Part shown: piece after piece, positions 19,765 to 28,614 of the stretch
Layout of the letters: the number at the start of each line of letters is the position of its first letter
Position numbering within the stretch: the stretch's first letter is position 1
NCBI RefSeq assembly: GCF_905175385.1
Contig: NZ_HG992749.1
Location: 558,001 to 622,000 of the forward strand
Length of the DNA stretch: 64,000 bases
DNA from: Vibrio sp. B1FLJ16
GTDB taxonomy: Bacteria > Pseudomonadota > Gammaproteobacteria > Enterobacterales > Vibrionaceae
Reading direction: 5' to 3'
Notes under the pieces: model-generated
What the model was told of the DNA's origin: nothing
The model's database searches: none
Seen by the model: the letters and a program-made list of their open reading frames with translations, nothing else
Made by a program: the position numbers and the translations under genes

Positions 19765-20493
19765 TTAGTCGAGCGGATTTAATCTAATCAGTTCTTCTGT
19801 TCTTGCGATGGCGTCTTCCAGCCCAAGCTGCTTATAGGCTTCGAGCTGTATTTTAAGAGACTTACGTGCCGCTTCTGTGTCTGGGAACGTCTTTTGTAGC
19901 TCTTGGCAACGATTAATCGATGCAATCCATGCTTCTCGGCGTAAGTAGAAATCAGCCGTTGCCAGATCATAATTAGCTAAACGATTTTTCAGTGCGATCA
20001 TGCGCTTTTGAGAGTCTTCCGCATAGTGACTGTTTGGGTAACGTTTCAGCAGCTTGCTGAAGTCATCAAAGGCTTGTTTTACTGGCTCAGGGTCTCGGTC
20101 ACTACGGTCTACATTGAACAGATCGTGCATAAAGTTACGATCTTGCGCCATATGAGTTAAACCACGCATGTACAGTACCCAGTCCATTTTTTCATGAGTC
20201 GGGTTCAGGCGCATAAAACGAGATATGGTCGCCAGGCCGAGGGCCAGGTCGTCGTTTTTGTAGTACGCGTAAATTAGGTCAAGTTGTACCTGTTCTGAGT
20301 AAGCACCAAATGGGTAACGCGAATCCAATGCTTCTAGCTTTTCAATAGCCGTTAGCCAGTTACCAGTTTGAAGAGAAGTTTGCGCGTCTGCATACAGTTC
20401 CGAAGGTGGCACATCAGGAACGATTTCTTCTTTGCTTGCACATCCAAACAGAAGGGATACCGCTAAAAGGCCTGTTAAAGTCTGACGTTTCAT
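19765..20493 (-). CDS. bamD: Outer-membrane assembly factor BamD (YfiO/ComL)
   Basis: The 242-residue essential lipoprotein of the BAM complex inserts beta-barrel proteins into the outer membrane. The lipoprotein signal is MKRQTLTGLLAVSLLFGCAS, with lipidated Cys18. The mature protein consists of TPR helices: LYADAQTSLQTGNWLTAIEK, DSRYPFGAYSEQVQLDLIYA, FDDFSKLLKRYPNSHYAEDS and AADFYLRREAWIASINR-type repeats. Length matches E. coli BamD. It is divergent from rluD, which begins 136 bases away, as in E. coli (yfiO/rluD). Confidence 0.95.
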   Translation of the reverse strand: MKRQTLTGLLAVSLLFGCASKEEIVPDVPPSELYADAQTSLQTGNWLTAIEKLEALDSRYPFGAYSEQVQLDLIYAYYKNDDLALGLATISRFMRLNPTHEKMDWVLYMRGLTHMAQDRNFMHDLFNVDRSDRDPEPVKQAFDDFSKLLKRYPNSHYAEDSQKRMIALKNRLANYDLATADFYLRREAWIASINRCQELQKTFPDTEAARKSLKIQLEAYKQLGLEDAIARTEELIRLNPLD

Positions 20494-20629
20494 ATCAGGA
20501 GTCTGTTCCTTGAATCTAAATATTTTTTAAGCTGCCGTTACTTTCTTTCCAGTAACAGATACAATGACGTAATAGTCTATTTTTCCACAGTCGTGAGCAT
20601 TAGTCTCACAGTTTTTAAAAAAGTTCGAT

Positions 20630-21607
20630 ATGGCTCAGCAGATAGTATTAACAAATACAGTAAAAGATAGCCAGTTAGGTCAACGTTTAGACCAAGCTAT
20701 CGCAGAATTATTCGCTGACTTCTCCCGCTCTCGCCTGAAAGAATGGCTTCTAGAGGGGAAAGTTCAAGTGAATGGTGAAGTTGTCACCAAACCTCGCACC
20801 AAAGTCATGGGCGGCGAGGAAATTACATTGCAAGCCGAGCTGGAAGATGAAGAGCGCTGGGAAGCGCAAGATATCCCGTTAGATATCGTCTACGAAGATG
20901 ATGACATCATCGTAATCAATAAGCCTCGTGATTTTGTCGTGCACCCTGGTGCGGGCACACCAGATGGTACCGTGCTAAATGCATTGCTGCATCATTACCC
21001 TGATATCGCAGAAGTGCCGCGTGCGGGTATTGTGCATCGTCTGGATAAAGACACCACCGGTCTGATGGTGGTTGCGAAAACGGTACCAGCACAAACTCGT
21101 TTAGTTCGTGCACTGCAAAAACGTAATATCACGCGTGAATACGAAGCGATTGCTATTGGTCGTATGACTGCGGGTGGTAAAGTGGATCAGCCGATAGGTC
21201 GTCACTCGACCAAACGTACGTTAATGGCTGTCGCTCCAATGGGCAAACCTGCTGTTACACACTACCGTGTTGCGGAACACTTCCGTGAGCACACGCGTAT
21301 TCGCTTGCGCCTGGAAACGGGTCGTACTCACCAGATTCGTGTTCATATGTCATACCTGCAGCATCCTTTGTTGGGTGATACTGCTTATGGTGGCCGTGCA
21401 CGTATTCCGACTGGAGCTTCGCAAGAGCTCACAGACATGATTCGTGGCTTTGATCGTCAGGCACTGCACGCTGTGATGCTGCGTTTTGAACATCCTATCA
21501 CTGGTGAAGAGCTGGAGTTCCACGCTCCTGTGCCAGACGACATGGTGGCTATGACAGAAGCGTTGCGTAAAGATACCGAAGAGTACGGTTTACCTGACGA
21601 GTTCTAA
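20630..21607 (+). CDS. rluD: 23S rRNA pseudouridine synthase RluD
   Basis: The 325-residue enzyme makes pseudouridines 1911, 1915 and 1917 in helix 69 of 23S rRNA, needed for normal ribosome assembly and termination. An N-terminal S4 RNA-binding domain (LDQAIAELFADFSRSRLKEW, VQVNGEVVTKPRTKV) is followed by the RluA catalytic domain. The latter has FVVHPGAGTPDGT, the active-site Asp in GIVHRLDKDTTGLMVVAK, and ETGRTHQIRVHM. It overlaps nothing and is followed one base later by pgeF, so the two are co-transcribed, as in many gammaproteobacteria (rluD-yfiH-clpB). Confidence 0.95.
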   Translation: MAQQIVLTNTVKDSQLGQRLDQAIAELFADFSRSRLKEWLLEGKVQVNGEVVTKPRTKVMGGEEITLQAELEDEERWEAQDIPLDIVYEDDDIIVINKPRDFVVHPGAGTPDGTVLNALLHHYPDIAEVPRAGIVHRLDKDTTGLMVVAKTVPAQTRLVRALQKRNITREYEAIAIGRMTAGGKVDQPIGRHSTKRTLMAVAPMGKPAVTHYRVAEHFREHTRIRLRLETGRTHQIRVHMSYLQHPLLGDTAYGGRARIPTGASQELTDMIRGFDRQALHAVMLRFEHPITGEELEFHAPVPDDMVAMTEALRKDTEEYGLPDEF

Positions 21608-21608
21608 A

Positions 21609-22337
21609 ATGAAGACCATTATCCCCAACTGGCCAGCACCTAAAAATGTCAAAGCTTTCGCCTCTACAAGAGTTGGAGGCTTTTCGACGGGCTCTTATCA
21701 AGGGCTAAATCTTGGTGCTCATGTCGGGGATGATAGTTCTGTCATAGAGCAGAACCGTAACTGGTTGGTGCAGCAAGCAAACATGCCAAATGCACCAGTC
21801 TGGTTAAACCAAACTCACTCTACCGTTGTTGCTCAAGTTAGCGAGCCAACATCTCAGGTGCTCGAAGCAGATGGCGTGTTTACCAGCTCTGCTAATGTTA
21901 TCTGCTCTGCAATGACTGCGGATTGTCTTCCAGTGCTTTTAACCAATACCCAAGGTACGCAAGTGGCCGCAGTTCATGCTGGCTGGCGTGGTCTGGCAAA
22001 TGGCATCGTTGAAAATGCATTAGAGATGTTTTCTGGTGAGGTCATGGCGTGGCTGGGGCCTGCTATTGGTTCCGAAGCGTTTGAAGTTGGAGAGGACGTT
22101 CTGCAAGCCTTTATGGACTTCGACCCTCAAGCAGAGCAAGCTTTTGTTCCTCGTGATATCAAAGGTAAGTGGTTTGCTGATATGTCAAAACTTGCCTCTC
22201 AGCGCCTTAATAAAGCAGGTGTCACTCTGGTCTTTGATTCTGGTTTATGTACCTACCAAAACCAGCAAGATTTTTACTCCTATCGTCGAGATGGCGTGAC
22301 TGGTCGCCAAGCAACTTTTATCTGGTTGGGTGATTAG
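21609..22337 (+). CDS. pgeF: PgeF/YfiH (laccase-domain protein, peptidoglycan editing and purine nucleoside activity)
   Basis: This is a 242-residue protein of the YfiH/LACC1 family. Members were first called multicopper polyphenol oxidases. Work on the family has shown purine nucleoside phosphorylase/deaminase activities and, in E. coli, a role in keeping wrong residues out of peptidoglycan stem peptides. Metal-site and family motifs are WLNQTHSTVVAQV, ADGVFTSSANVICSAMTADC, AVHAGWRGLANGIVENAL, WLGPAIGSEAFEVG and YSYRRDGVTGRQATFIWL. It is translationally close to rluD and followed by clpB. Confidence 0.9.
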   Translation: MKTIIPNWPAPKNVKAFASTRVGGFSTGSYQGLNLGAHVGDDSSVIEQNRNWLVQQANMPNAPVWLNQTHSTVVAQVSEPTSQVLEADGVFTSSANVICSAMTADCLPVLLTNTQGTQVAAVHAGWRGLANGIVENALEMFSGEVMAWLGPAIGSEAFEVGEDVLQAFMDFDPQAEQAFVPRDIKGKWFADMSKLASQRLNKAGVTLVFDSGLCTYQNQQDFYSYRRDGVTGRQATFIWLGD

Positions 22338-22412
22338 GCTTTAACCTGTTATTGTGGATGGTGATGCATACGTCTGAGTTTGCAATACTGTTTATATTTA
22401 TTTACATCCTCC

Positions 22413-22441
22413 CTTGAAATTCCCTTTCCGAGTATCCATCT
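22413..22441 (+). promoter_or_regulatory. Probable heat-shock (sigma-32) promoter of clpB
   Basis: CTTGAAA (22413-22419), a 14-base spacer and ATCCATCT (22434-22441) match the RpoH consensus CTTGAAA / CCCCATNT at 13 of 15 positions. The element lies 45 bases upstream of the clpB ATG, where a heat-shock promoter is expected. Confidence 0.75.
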
Positions 22442-22486
22442 TTCTACTGTTATCAGTATTCTCTTAGTGAGGTTAGGAAGGTAGAT

Positions 22487-25060
22487 ATGCGTCTTGATAG
22501 ATTCACAAGTAAATTTCAAATCGCTATCTCTGATGCCCAATCACTGGCGTTAGGGCGCGATCATCAGTATATCGAGCCAGTTCACCTGATGGTGGCTTTG
22601 CTTGATCAAAATGGCAGTCCAATTCGTCCGTTGCTGACTATGCTGGACGTGGATGTCACTCACCTGCGCTCTAAGCTGGGCGAAATCCTTGACCGATTAC
22701 CAAAAGTAAGTGGCATTGGTGGTGATGTGCAGCTTTCTGGTGCTATGGGTACGTTGTTCAATCTGTGCGACAAAGTCGCCCAAAAGCGCCAGGACTCTTA
22801 CATTTCGTCAGAAGTATTCCTGCTAGCCGCACTTGAGGATAAAGGACCGCTTGGTCAGCTACTCAAAGAAGTTGGTCTAACTGAGCAAAAAGTCAGCCAG
22901 GCTATCGAAAAGATCAGAGGTGGTCAAAAGGTCGATGATCCAAATGCTGAAGAGCTACGTCAGGCACTGGAAAAGTTCACCATAGACCTTACAGAACGTG
23001 CAGAGCAGGGCAAATTGGATCCAGTGATTGGTCGTGATGATGAGATCCGCCGTACGATTCAAGTATTACAACGCCGCACCAAAAATAACCCAGTGATCAT
23101 TGGTGAACCTGGTGTAGGTAAAACGGCGATTGTTGAAGGTCTGGCACAGCGCATTATCAATAATGAAGTGCCAGAAGGCCTACGTGGCCGTCGTGTTCTT
23201 GCTTTAGATATGGGCGCACTGGTTGCGGGTGCAAAATACCGCGGTGAATTCGAAGAGCGCTTGAAATCAGTATTGAATGAGTTATCCAAAGAAGAAGGTA
23301 ACATCATTCTGTTTATTGATGAGCTGCATACTATGGTGGGTGCCGGTAAAGGTGAAGGTTCAATGGATGCGGGTAACATGCTGAAACCAGCATTGGCGCG
23401 CGGTGAACTTCACTGTGTCGGCGCTACCACCTTGGACGAATACCGTAAGTACATTGAAAAAGATGCAGCGTTAGAGCGTCGTTTCCAGAAAGTGCTGGTG
23501 GATGAACCAACAGTTGAAGATACCGTGGCGATCTTACGTGGTCTTAAAGAGCGCTACGAGCTGCACCATCATGTGGAAATTACTGACCCCGCTATTGTTG
23601 CGGCAGCGAGTCTGTCACACCGATACGTTTCTGACCGTCAGTTACCTGATAAAGCGATCGATTTAATCGATGAGGCAGCATCCAGCATCCGTCTGCAAAT
23701 CGACTCTAAACCGGAAGCACTGGATAAGTTAGAGCGTAAAATCATTCAATTGAAGATTGAACAGCAAGCGTTAAGTAACGAGCACGATGAAGCGAGTGAA
23801 AAACGTCTGACGACTTTAAACGATGAGCTGAATGAGAAAGAGCGTGAATACGCTGAGCTCGAAGAAGTGTGGAATACGGAAAAAGCGGCACTTTCCGGTA
23901 CGCAGCACATCAAATCAGAGCTTGAACAAGCGCGAATGGATATGGATTTCGCGCGCCGTGCAGGTGACCTGAACCGTATGTCTGAGCTGCAGTACGGCCG
24001 TATTCCTGAGCTTGAGAAGCAGTTGGATCTGGCGGCGCAAGCTGAAATGCAAGAGATGACGCTGCTGCGCAACAAAGTGACAGACAACGAAATTGCGGAA
24101 GTACTCTCCAAACAGACCGGTATTCCGGTGTCTAAGATGCTGGAAGCGGAGAAAGAGAAACTGCTACGCATGGAAGATGTTTTACATCAGCGTGTTATCG
24201 GTCAGGTAGAGGCGGTTGAGGTGGTATCGAATGCAATTCGCCGTAGCCGTGCAGGATTGTCAGATCCAAACCGACCAATTGGCTCTTTCTTGTTCTTAGG
24301 TCCGACTGGTGTGGGTAAAACAGAACTGTGTAAGACACTGGCAAACTTCATGTTTGATAGTGAAGACGCTATGGTGCGTATTGATATGTCGGAGTTCATG
24401 GAGAAACATTCCGTAGCGAGACTGGTTGGTGCGCCTCCGGGTTATGTTGGTTATGAAGAGGGCGGTTATCTGACGGAAGCGGTTCGTCGTAAACCTTATT
24501 CAGTCATTCTGCTGGATGAGGTAGAGAAAGCGCATCCAGATGTGTTCAATATTCTGCTCCAGGTATTGGATGACGGGCGTCTGACTGATGGCCAGGGCCG
24601 TACGGTTGATTTCCGTAATACTGTGGTGATCATGACGTCAAACCTAGGTTCTTCACGAATTCAGGAAAACTTCGCCGTACTGGATTATCAGGGTATTAAA
24701 GACGAAGTGATGGATGTGGTCAGCAAGCACTTCCGTCCAGAGTTCTTAAACCGGGTTGATGAAACTGTAGTCTTCCACCCACTTGGTAAAGAGCACATTA
24801 AGTCGATTGCTTCGATCCAGTTGGAACGTCTGCACAAACGTCTGGCTGAGAAAGATTACGATCTGGAAGTCGGTGACGAGGCGTTGGAGCTGATTGCTCA
24901 AGTCGGTTTTGACCCTGTGTATGGTGCGCGTCCGTTGAAACGTGCCATTCAACAAAATATTGAGAACCCATTGGCGAAATCAATCCTTTCTGGGCAGTTC
25001 TTACCAGGAAAGCCGATTGTACTCGGCGTCGAAGACGGCAATATTACCGCCAGCCAATAG
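22487..25060 (+). CDS. clpB: ATP-dependent disaggregase ClpB
   Basis: The 857-residue Hsp100 chaperone extracts proteins from aggregates together with DnaK. Domains in order are a Clp N-domain (residues 1-145), first AAA+ module with Walker [14 protein letters not shown] near 205 and Walker [10 protein letters not shown], and the ClpB middle coiled coil (about 410-525, e.g. [20 protein letters not shown]). The second AAA+ module has [12 protein letters not shown] near 605, [14 protein letters not shown] and [12 protein letters not shown]. The coiled coil separates it from ClpA and ClpC. The ribosome site is GTTAGGAAGG. A sigma-32-type promoter and a strong terminator frame it as a monocistron, possibly with read-through from pgeF. 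Confidence 0.97.
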   Translation: MRLDRFTSKFQIAISDAQSLALGRDHQYIEPVHLMVALLDQNGSPIRPLLTMLDVDVTHLRSKLGEILDRLPKVSGIGGDVQLSGAMGTLFNLCDKVAQKRQDSYISSEVFLLAALEDKGPLGQLLKEVGLTEQKVSQAIEKIRGGQKVDDPNAEELRQALEKFTIDLTERAEQGKLDPVIGRDDEIRRTIQVLQRRTKNNPVIIGEPGVGKTAIVEGLAQRIINNEVPEGLRGRRVLALDMGALVAGAKYRGEFEERLKSVLNELSKEEGNIILFIDELHTMVGAGKGEGSMDAGNMLKPALARGELHCVGATTLDEYRKYIEKDAALERRFQKVLVDEPTVEDTVAILRGLKERYELHHHVEITDPAIVAAASLSHRYVSDRQLPDKAIDLIDEAASSIRLQIDSKPEALDKLERKIIQLKIEQQALSNEHDEASEKRLTTLNDELNEKEREYAELEEVWNTEKAALSGTQHIKSELEQARMDMDFARRAGDLNRMSELQYGRIPELEKQLDLAAQAEMQEMTLLRNKVTDNEIAEVLSKQTGIPVSKMLEAEKEKLLRMEDVLHQRVIGQVEAVEVVSNAIRRSRAGLSDPNRPIGSFLFLGPTGVGKTELCKTLANFMFDSEDAMVRIDMSEFMEKHSVARLVGAPPGYVGYEEGGYLTEAVRRKPYSVILLDEVEKAHPDVFNILLQVLDDGRLTDGQGRTVDFRNTVVIMTSNLGSSRIQENFAVLDYQGIKDEVMDVVSKHFRPEFLNRVDETVVFHPLGKEHIKSIASIQLERLHKRLAEKDYDLEVGDEALELIAQVGFDPVYGARPLKRAIQQNIENPLAKSILSGQFLPGKPIVLGVEDGNITASQ

Positions 25061-25084
25061 TATTATCAGAAAGTATTAACGAAC

Positions 25085-25110
25085 AAAGCCATGCATCTGC
25101 ATGGCTTTTT
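25085..25110 (+). terminator. Terminator of clpB
   Basis: AAAGCCATGCA/TGCATGGCTTTTT with loop TC, 25 bases after the clpB stop. Confidence 0.9.
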
Positions 25111-25272
25111 ATACCAATCTGGATAAGTAGGTGGTCAGCTTATTGCGCAGGTAAAATCGCTTAGAGCAAGGCATAGATTGAAGTAACTAGTTATTCTAAT
25201 TGCAAAATCTATAACGCAGCTATCAGTGGTTTTAACCAGCAAGAATGAGCAAATACTTATGTAGATTGGTAT
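25111..25272. repeat. MITE-like element with 19-bp terminal inverted repeats
   Basis: ATACCAATCTGGATAAGTA at 25111-25129 is mirrored by TACTTATGTAGATTGGTAT at 25254-25272 (17 of 19 complementary). The 124 bases between have no open frame. It starts exactly where the clpB terminator T run ends, before the convergent oxygenase gene. Size and structure fit a non-autonomous miniature element; no second full copy is in this window. Confidence 0.6.
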
Positions 25273-25323
25273 CATCCCAACTAAGATCACTATGGCTCGA
25301 TAAGCGGCCTTAATGGTTAGGGT

Positions 25324-26307
25324 TTAAGAGAAGTTGGCATTTATACGCATCTTCAAATAGTCTTCAGCTGTGATTGGTTCATAAACCTTTTTCTGACCCT
25401 GAATAACCTGATCGCGGTTTGCCTGGCAGAAAAACGCCATGCTATACCGAGAGTCCTGGTTCTCTTCCGCAGTTGGCATACGCACGCGGTGCAGAGTCGA
25501 TTTCAGTACGTCATCACTCCAGCGCATCAGCATGTCACCGATATTACAAGTGATCACGCCCGTTTTTGGTTCTACTGCACTCCAAACCAAGTTTTCCTTG
25601 GCGTCTTTCCCTGCCGCAGCTTGTAATCCGCCTTGATTTTCCTGCTGGAATACCATGGTTAAACAGTCAAAATCGGTATGCGCACCCGCGCGCCAGAATG
25701 TACCGTTTTGTGGTACTTCTTTCATTGGCAGATAATGCAGCATACGCAAAGTACTCAGGTAGTTTTCTGAATCTCTCTGGTGCGCTTTAGTGAAAAAGTC
25801 ACGTTCAAAGCCGAGTTTATCGGCAAAGCAAGACAGGATCTTCATACCGAGCTGCCAGGCCTGATGCTCGAATGACAGCAGGTGCGATTCAAAACCTTCG
25901 ACCAGATCATTACTCGGCCACAGGTCACCCATGTGAGGCAGAGTAATTTGATATGACTCTTTTTGATCCGCTGTCCCTGTAGATGGGCGAACTTGTTGTT
26001 TAAACTCCCAACCGGCATTCAAGCCTTCTTTAAGCGGAAACTGTGCTTTGTCTTCAACAGGGAGCGAGAAGAACTGCTCACTGAGTTTAAATGACTTTTC
26101 AATGTCAGCTAAGCTGATGCCGTGATCGACAAGCTGGAAAAAACCGACTTGAGTGGCGGCCTGCCAAAGCTGTTCAGTGATCTCTTCACGACGGTTTTCA
26201 AAGTCATGTAAATTGATCAGAGGGATTGCGGTATCGTTAGCTTCCAATCCCTGGCCGCCAATGGTTGTTTCAAAGTTAAGTTCATCTAAAAGGTATGATT
26301 GAGTCAT
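25324..26307 (-). CDS. 2-oxoglutarate/Fe(II)-dependent oxygenase, isopenicillin-N-synthase-like
   Basis: The 327-residue soluble oxygenase carries an N-terminal DIOX_N domain (AIPLINLHDFENRREEITEQ, QVGFFQLVDHGI) and the 2OG-Fe(II) jelly roll. Iron ligands are His210 and Asp212 in GAHTDFDCLTMVFQ and His273 in STLHRVRMP; the 2OG-binding Arg287-x-Ser289 is in DSRYSMAF. I chose ATG at 26307 because TTGGAG lies just upstream. The gene has its own riboswitch-like leader (26350-26410) of the same type as the importer and amidohydrolase genes, so it belongs to a purine-related regulon. Substrate is unknown; oxidation of a purine base such as xanthine is a guess from this context. Confidence 0.85.
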   Translation of the reverse strand: MTQSYLLDELNFETTIGGQGLEANDTAIPLINLHDFENRREEITEQLWQAATQVGFFQLVDHGISLADIEKSFKLSEQFFSLPVEDKAQFPLKEGLNAGWEFKQQVRPSTGTADQKESYQITLPHMGDLWPSNDLVEGFESHLLSFEHQAWQLGMKILSCFADKLGFERDFFTKAHQRDSENYLSTLRMLHYLPMKEVPQNGTFWRAGAHTDFDCLTMVFQQENQGGLQAAAGKDAKENLVWSAVEPKTGVITCNIGDMLMRWSDDVLKSTLHRVRMPTAEENQDSRYSMAFFCQANRDQVIQGQKKVYEPITAEDYLKMRINANFS

Positions 26308-26349
26308 TATTGCTTTCTCCAATTAACAATTAAGCAAGTGCTTGTTAAT

Positions 26350-26410
26350 GGAGCAATGTCCAGTAATAGCAAAGCATCAATATTTTGCTATTACAGACCG
26401 CTTCTACTCC
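26350..26410 (-). promoter_or_regulatory. NMT1-motif (xanthine/urate) riboswitch candidate, copy A
   Basis: Minus-strand leader of the oxygenase gene: GGAG-TAGAAGCGGTC, an 11-pair P2 stem (GTAATAGCAAA/TTTGCTATTAC), GGACATTG-CTCC. P1 is GGAG/CTCC. Copies B and C keep the same core but change the P1 and P2 bases in compensating ways. Downstream, ATTGCTCCATTAACAA (RNA sense, 26358-26343) is complementary to TTGTTAATTGGAGAAAGCAAT (26329-26309), which contains the ribosome site. P1 formation and ribosome-site occlusion are therefore mutually exclusive, predicting a ligand-ON translational switch. Confidence 0.8.
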
Positions 26411-26477
26411 GGGGTCGATCGAGATGAATCCATTCGAACGGAGCCACCTCGAACAATCTAGTTGTCAGATAATGTAG

Positions 26478-26969
26478 CTACCAAACGCCATGTTGTATTT
26501 GTTCTGCTTCATCTTCAAGTAGTGGTCCTATTACTTCCACTTCACGTTGTCCTGAATCAAACACGGTTCTGCATGGTAGCGCTAGAGTCGGATTCTCCGG
26601 ATGGTTGCCGGTGATCTGTTTAAGTTTCTCTTCACTGAGTCCATAAACAATACGGCCAACACCAGCCCAGTAGATAGCACCAGCACACATCGCGCATGGC
26701 TCTGCGGAAATATATAGAGTACAGCGGGTTAGAAAATCTGGACGATATAATTTGCTCGCTTTAGTCATGATCAAACGTTCGGCGTGACCTGTCATATCGA
26801 AATCGGGCAGGTAGCCGTTAATTTGTTCCAAAAGAATCTTGCCGTGTTCGTCAACCAGTACTGCTGAAAATGGGTGGATGCCTTTGGATTTTGCCTTTTC
26901 TGCTAGAGCAAAGCTGTGGCGCAAAAATTTGAAATCAGTGTCTTGGTTTATCGCGGGTATATTTTGCAT
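26478..26969 (-). CDS. Cytidine/deoxycytidylate-type zinc deaminase, guanine-deaminase-like
   Basis: This is a 163-residue cytosolic member of the CDA fold. The zinc site is His62-Ala-Glu64 (MTGHAERLIM) and PCAMC with Cys92 and Cys95 (SAEPCAMCAGAIYWAG), the arrangement of guanine deaminase (GuaD), tRNA-adenosine deaminase and related nucleobase deaminases. It lacks the extended RNA-binding parts expected of TadA, and its place at the end of the NMT1-type ABC operon (8 bases after the permease) argues for a small-molecule purine or pyrimidine base as substrate. Guanine to xanthine would fit the xanthine-type riboswitches. The substrate remains inference. Confidence 0.82.
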   Translation of the reverse strand: MQNIPAINQDTDFKFLRHSFALAEKAKSKGIHPFSAVLVDEHGKILLEQINGYLPDFDMTGHAERLIMTKASKLYRPDFLTRCTLYISAEPCAMCAGAIYWAGVGRIVYGLSEEKLKQITGNHPENPTLALPCRTVFDSGQREVEVIGPLLEDEAEQIQHGVW

Positions 26970-26977
26970 TGTTATTT

Positions 26978-27760
26978 CTACCTCTGTTTTTCTTCTTCAG
27001 TCAGGCTCCAAGAGAAGCAAGCGCGTTGTACCCAACTAACGGCTTTAAATAGCAACATGCTAACAAGTGATAAGAACACCAATGCAGCAAACGCTTGAGG
27101 GATTTTGAAATAGGATGTGGAGAACTGAACCAGATAGCCTAGGCCTTTCTCTGCAGCGACGAACTCTGCTATCACTGAGCCAATTACCGCTAACGTGATC
27201 GCCACTTTTACACCACTAAAAATATGTGGAATGGCGTAAGGCAGGCGAATTTGCCAAATCGTTTTACTGTTTTTCACACTTAACGAGCGCGATAGTTCAA
27301 TCAGTTCTGGTGGCGTTGCCAGCATGCCCGTTGTCGCTGAGACCACAAGTGGGAAAAAGGTGATCAAACAGGTAATGGTTAAACGAGGTGCATCACCGGT
27401 TCCCAGGATTACAATCAATAGCGGCGCAATGGCTACGACAGGCGTAGATTGGATCACGACCAAGATTGGAAACAGAGCCTTAGTAAGAAACTTTGAGTTC
27501 ACCATCATGATCGCCAGGGGAATACTAATTAAAAAAGAGATCCCAAAGCCAAGTAGTGCAATACGTAATGTCGCCCATAAGTTATCTAACCATCGCTCCA
27601 TTGGAACTTGGCTGAATGCCAGCGCAATATCTGATGGTGCGGGCAAAATGAATGAAGGCACCGAAAAGGTGCGACATATCACTTCCCAAATTGGGATTAG
27701 CGTCAATATCGCGAAAAGTGGCAGCCAGTTCTGCGACCATTGTGATATATACCGTTTCAT
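26978..27760 (-). CDS. ABC transporter permease (SsuC/ThiX-like)
   Basis: The 260-residue inner-membrane protein has about six helices and the BPD_transp_1 domain. The EAA-type loop that docks the ATPase is visible as ELSRSLSVKNSKTIWQIRLP followed by YAIPHIFSGVKVAITLAVIG. N-terminal helix: WLPLFAILTLIPIWEVI. It forms a three-part importer with the ATPase (24 bases upstream) and the NMT1-type binding protein. The family transports sulfonates, nitrate, pyrimidine precursors or purine-related compounds; here the riboswitch leaders point to purines. Confidence 0.88.
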   Translation of the reverse strand: MKRYISQWSQNWLPLFAILTLIPIWEVICRTFSVPSFILPAPSDIALAFSQVPMERWLDNLWATLRIALLGFGISFLISIPLAIMMVNSKFLTKALFPILVVIQSTPVVAIAPLLIVILGTGDAPRLTITCLITFFPLVVSATTGMLATPPELIELSRSLSVKNSKTIWQIRLPYAIPHIFSGVKVAITLAVIGSVIAEFVAAEKGLGYLVQFSTSYFKIPQAFAALVFLSLVSMLLFKAVSWVQRACFSWSLTEEEKQR

Positions 27761-27784
27761 ATCTATTCCTTTAGACGAGTTCGA

Positions 27785-28612
27785 TTAAGCGACCGTTTTA
27801 CGTAGTGGCTTCACGTTGTCGTTATTCTTGCTATCCGAATGACTTGGTTCTTCAGAACGATAAAAATACTCACGGATCTTATTGGTATATGAGCCAAAGA
27901 CCGGATTCTGAAGAGTGTGGATGTCTCTTGGGCGAGGTAAGTCAATATCGATTTCCTCTAGTACTGTGCTCGGGCGCGGTCCCATCACTAAAACTTTGTC
28001 TGCGAGCAGTACCGCTTCTGAGATAGAGTGAGTAATAAATAGAACGGTTTTCGGCTTCTCCATCCAGATCTTCTGCAGTTCAAACCCCATTTCTTCGCGC
28101 GTTAAAGCATCAAGTGCAGAAAATGGCTCATCCATGATCAAGATATCCGGATTGAGTAATAAGGCTCTCGCGATGCCGACACGCTGCTGCATTCCACCTG
28201 ACAACTGATTCGGCATGCTAGATTCAAAACCTTTTAGTCCGACGGTGTCCAAAAGCACTTCGGCATGTTGCTGTTCTTTCTTCGTGATGTAGTTAAACTT
28301 GTGCTTAAGTGGGAACAGAACATTATCGAGAATATTCTTCCAAGGTAATAATGTCGGTTTTTGAAATACAATACCTATGTCTTCTCGTGGCTCAGTTACC
28401 GGTTGGCCGAAAACAGAAATCTCACCTTGGGTTGGAAATATCAGACCTGACAACAGACGCAGCAAGGTCGACTTGCCGCAGCCTGAGGGACCAACGATGG
28501 CAACAAATTCATGTTTATTCACATTAAAATTGACATCGTTGAGAACCGTAACCGATTGTTTGTCAGAGTGATAGGTATGCCCTATGTTCTTGAACGAAAC
28601 AAATGGTTGCAT
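27785..28612 (-). CDS. ABC transporter ATP-binding protein (SsuB/TauB/ThiZ-like)
   Basis: The 275-residue ATPase of the importer shows Walker [18 protein letters not shown] near residue 40, Q-loop GIVFQKPTLLPW, signature LSGGMQQRVGIARALLLNP, Walker B DILIMDEPFSALDALTREE and switch His in VLFITHSISEAV. It closely resembles the ATPases of nitrate/sulfonate/NMT1 importers. The start codon lies two bases after the stop of the binding-protein gene, so translation is probably coupled. The C-terminal 30 residues are charged and variable. Confidence 0.9.
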   Translation of the reverse strand: MQPFVSFKNIGHTYHSDKQSVTVLNDVNFNVNKHEFVAIVGPSGCGKSTLLRLLSGLIFPTQGEISVFGQPVTEPREDIGIVFQKPTLLPWKNILDNVLFPLKHKFNYITKKEQQHAEVLLDTVGLKGFESSMPNQLSGGMQQRVGIARALLLNPDILIMDEPFSALDALTREEMGFELQKIWMEKPKTVLFITHSISEAVLLADKVLVMGPRPSTVLEEIDIDLPRPRDIHTLQNPVFGSYTNKIREYFYRSEEPSHSDSKNNDNVKPLRKTVA

Positions 28613-28614
28613 TA

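Noticed and set aside
23059..24399. Long antisense open frames (up to 141 codons) opposite clpB
   Set aside because: Shadow frames caused by codon bias of clpB; low-complexity Ser/Arg-rich products, no ribosome sites.
27324..27788. A 154-codon plus-strand frame opposite the ABC permease gene
   Set aside because: Shadow of the permease gene; no ribosome site and no recognisable product.
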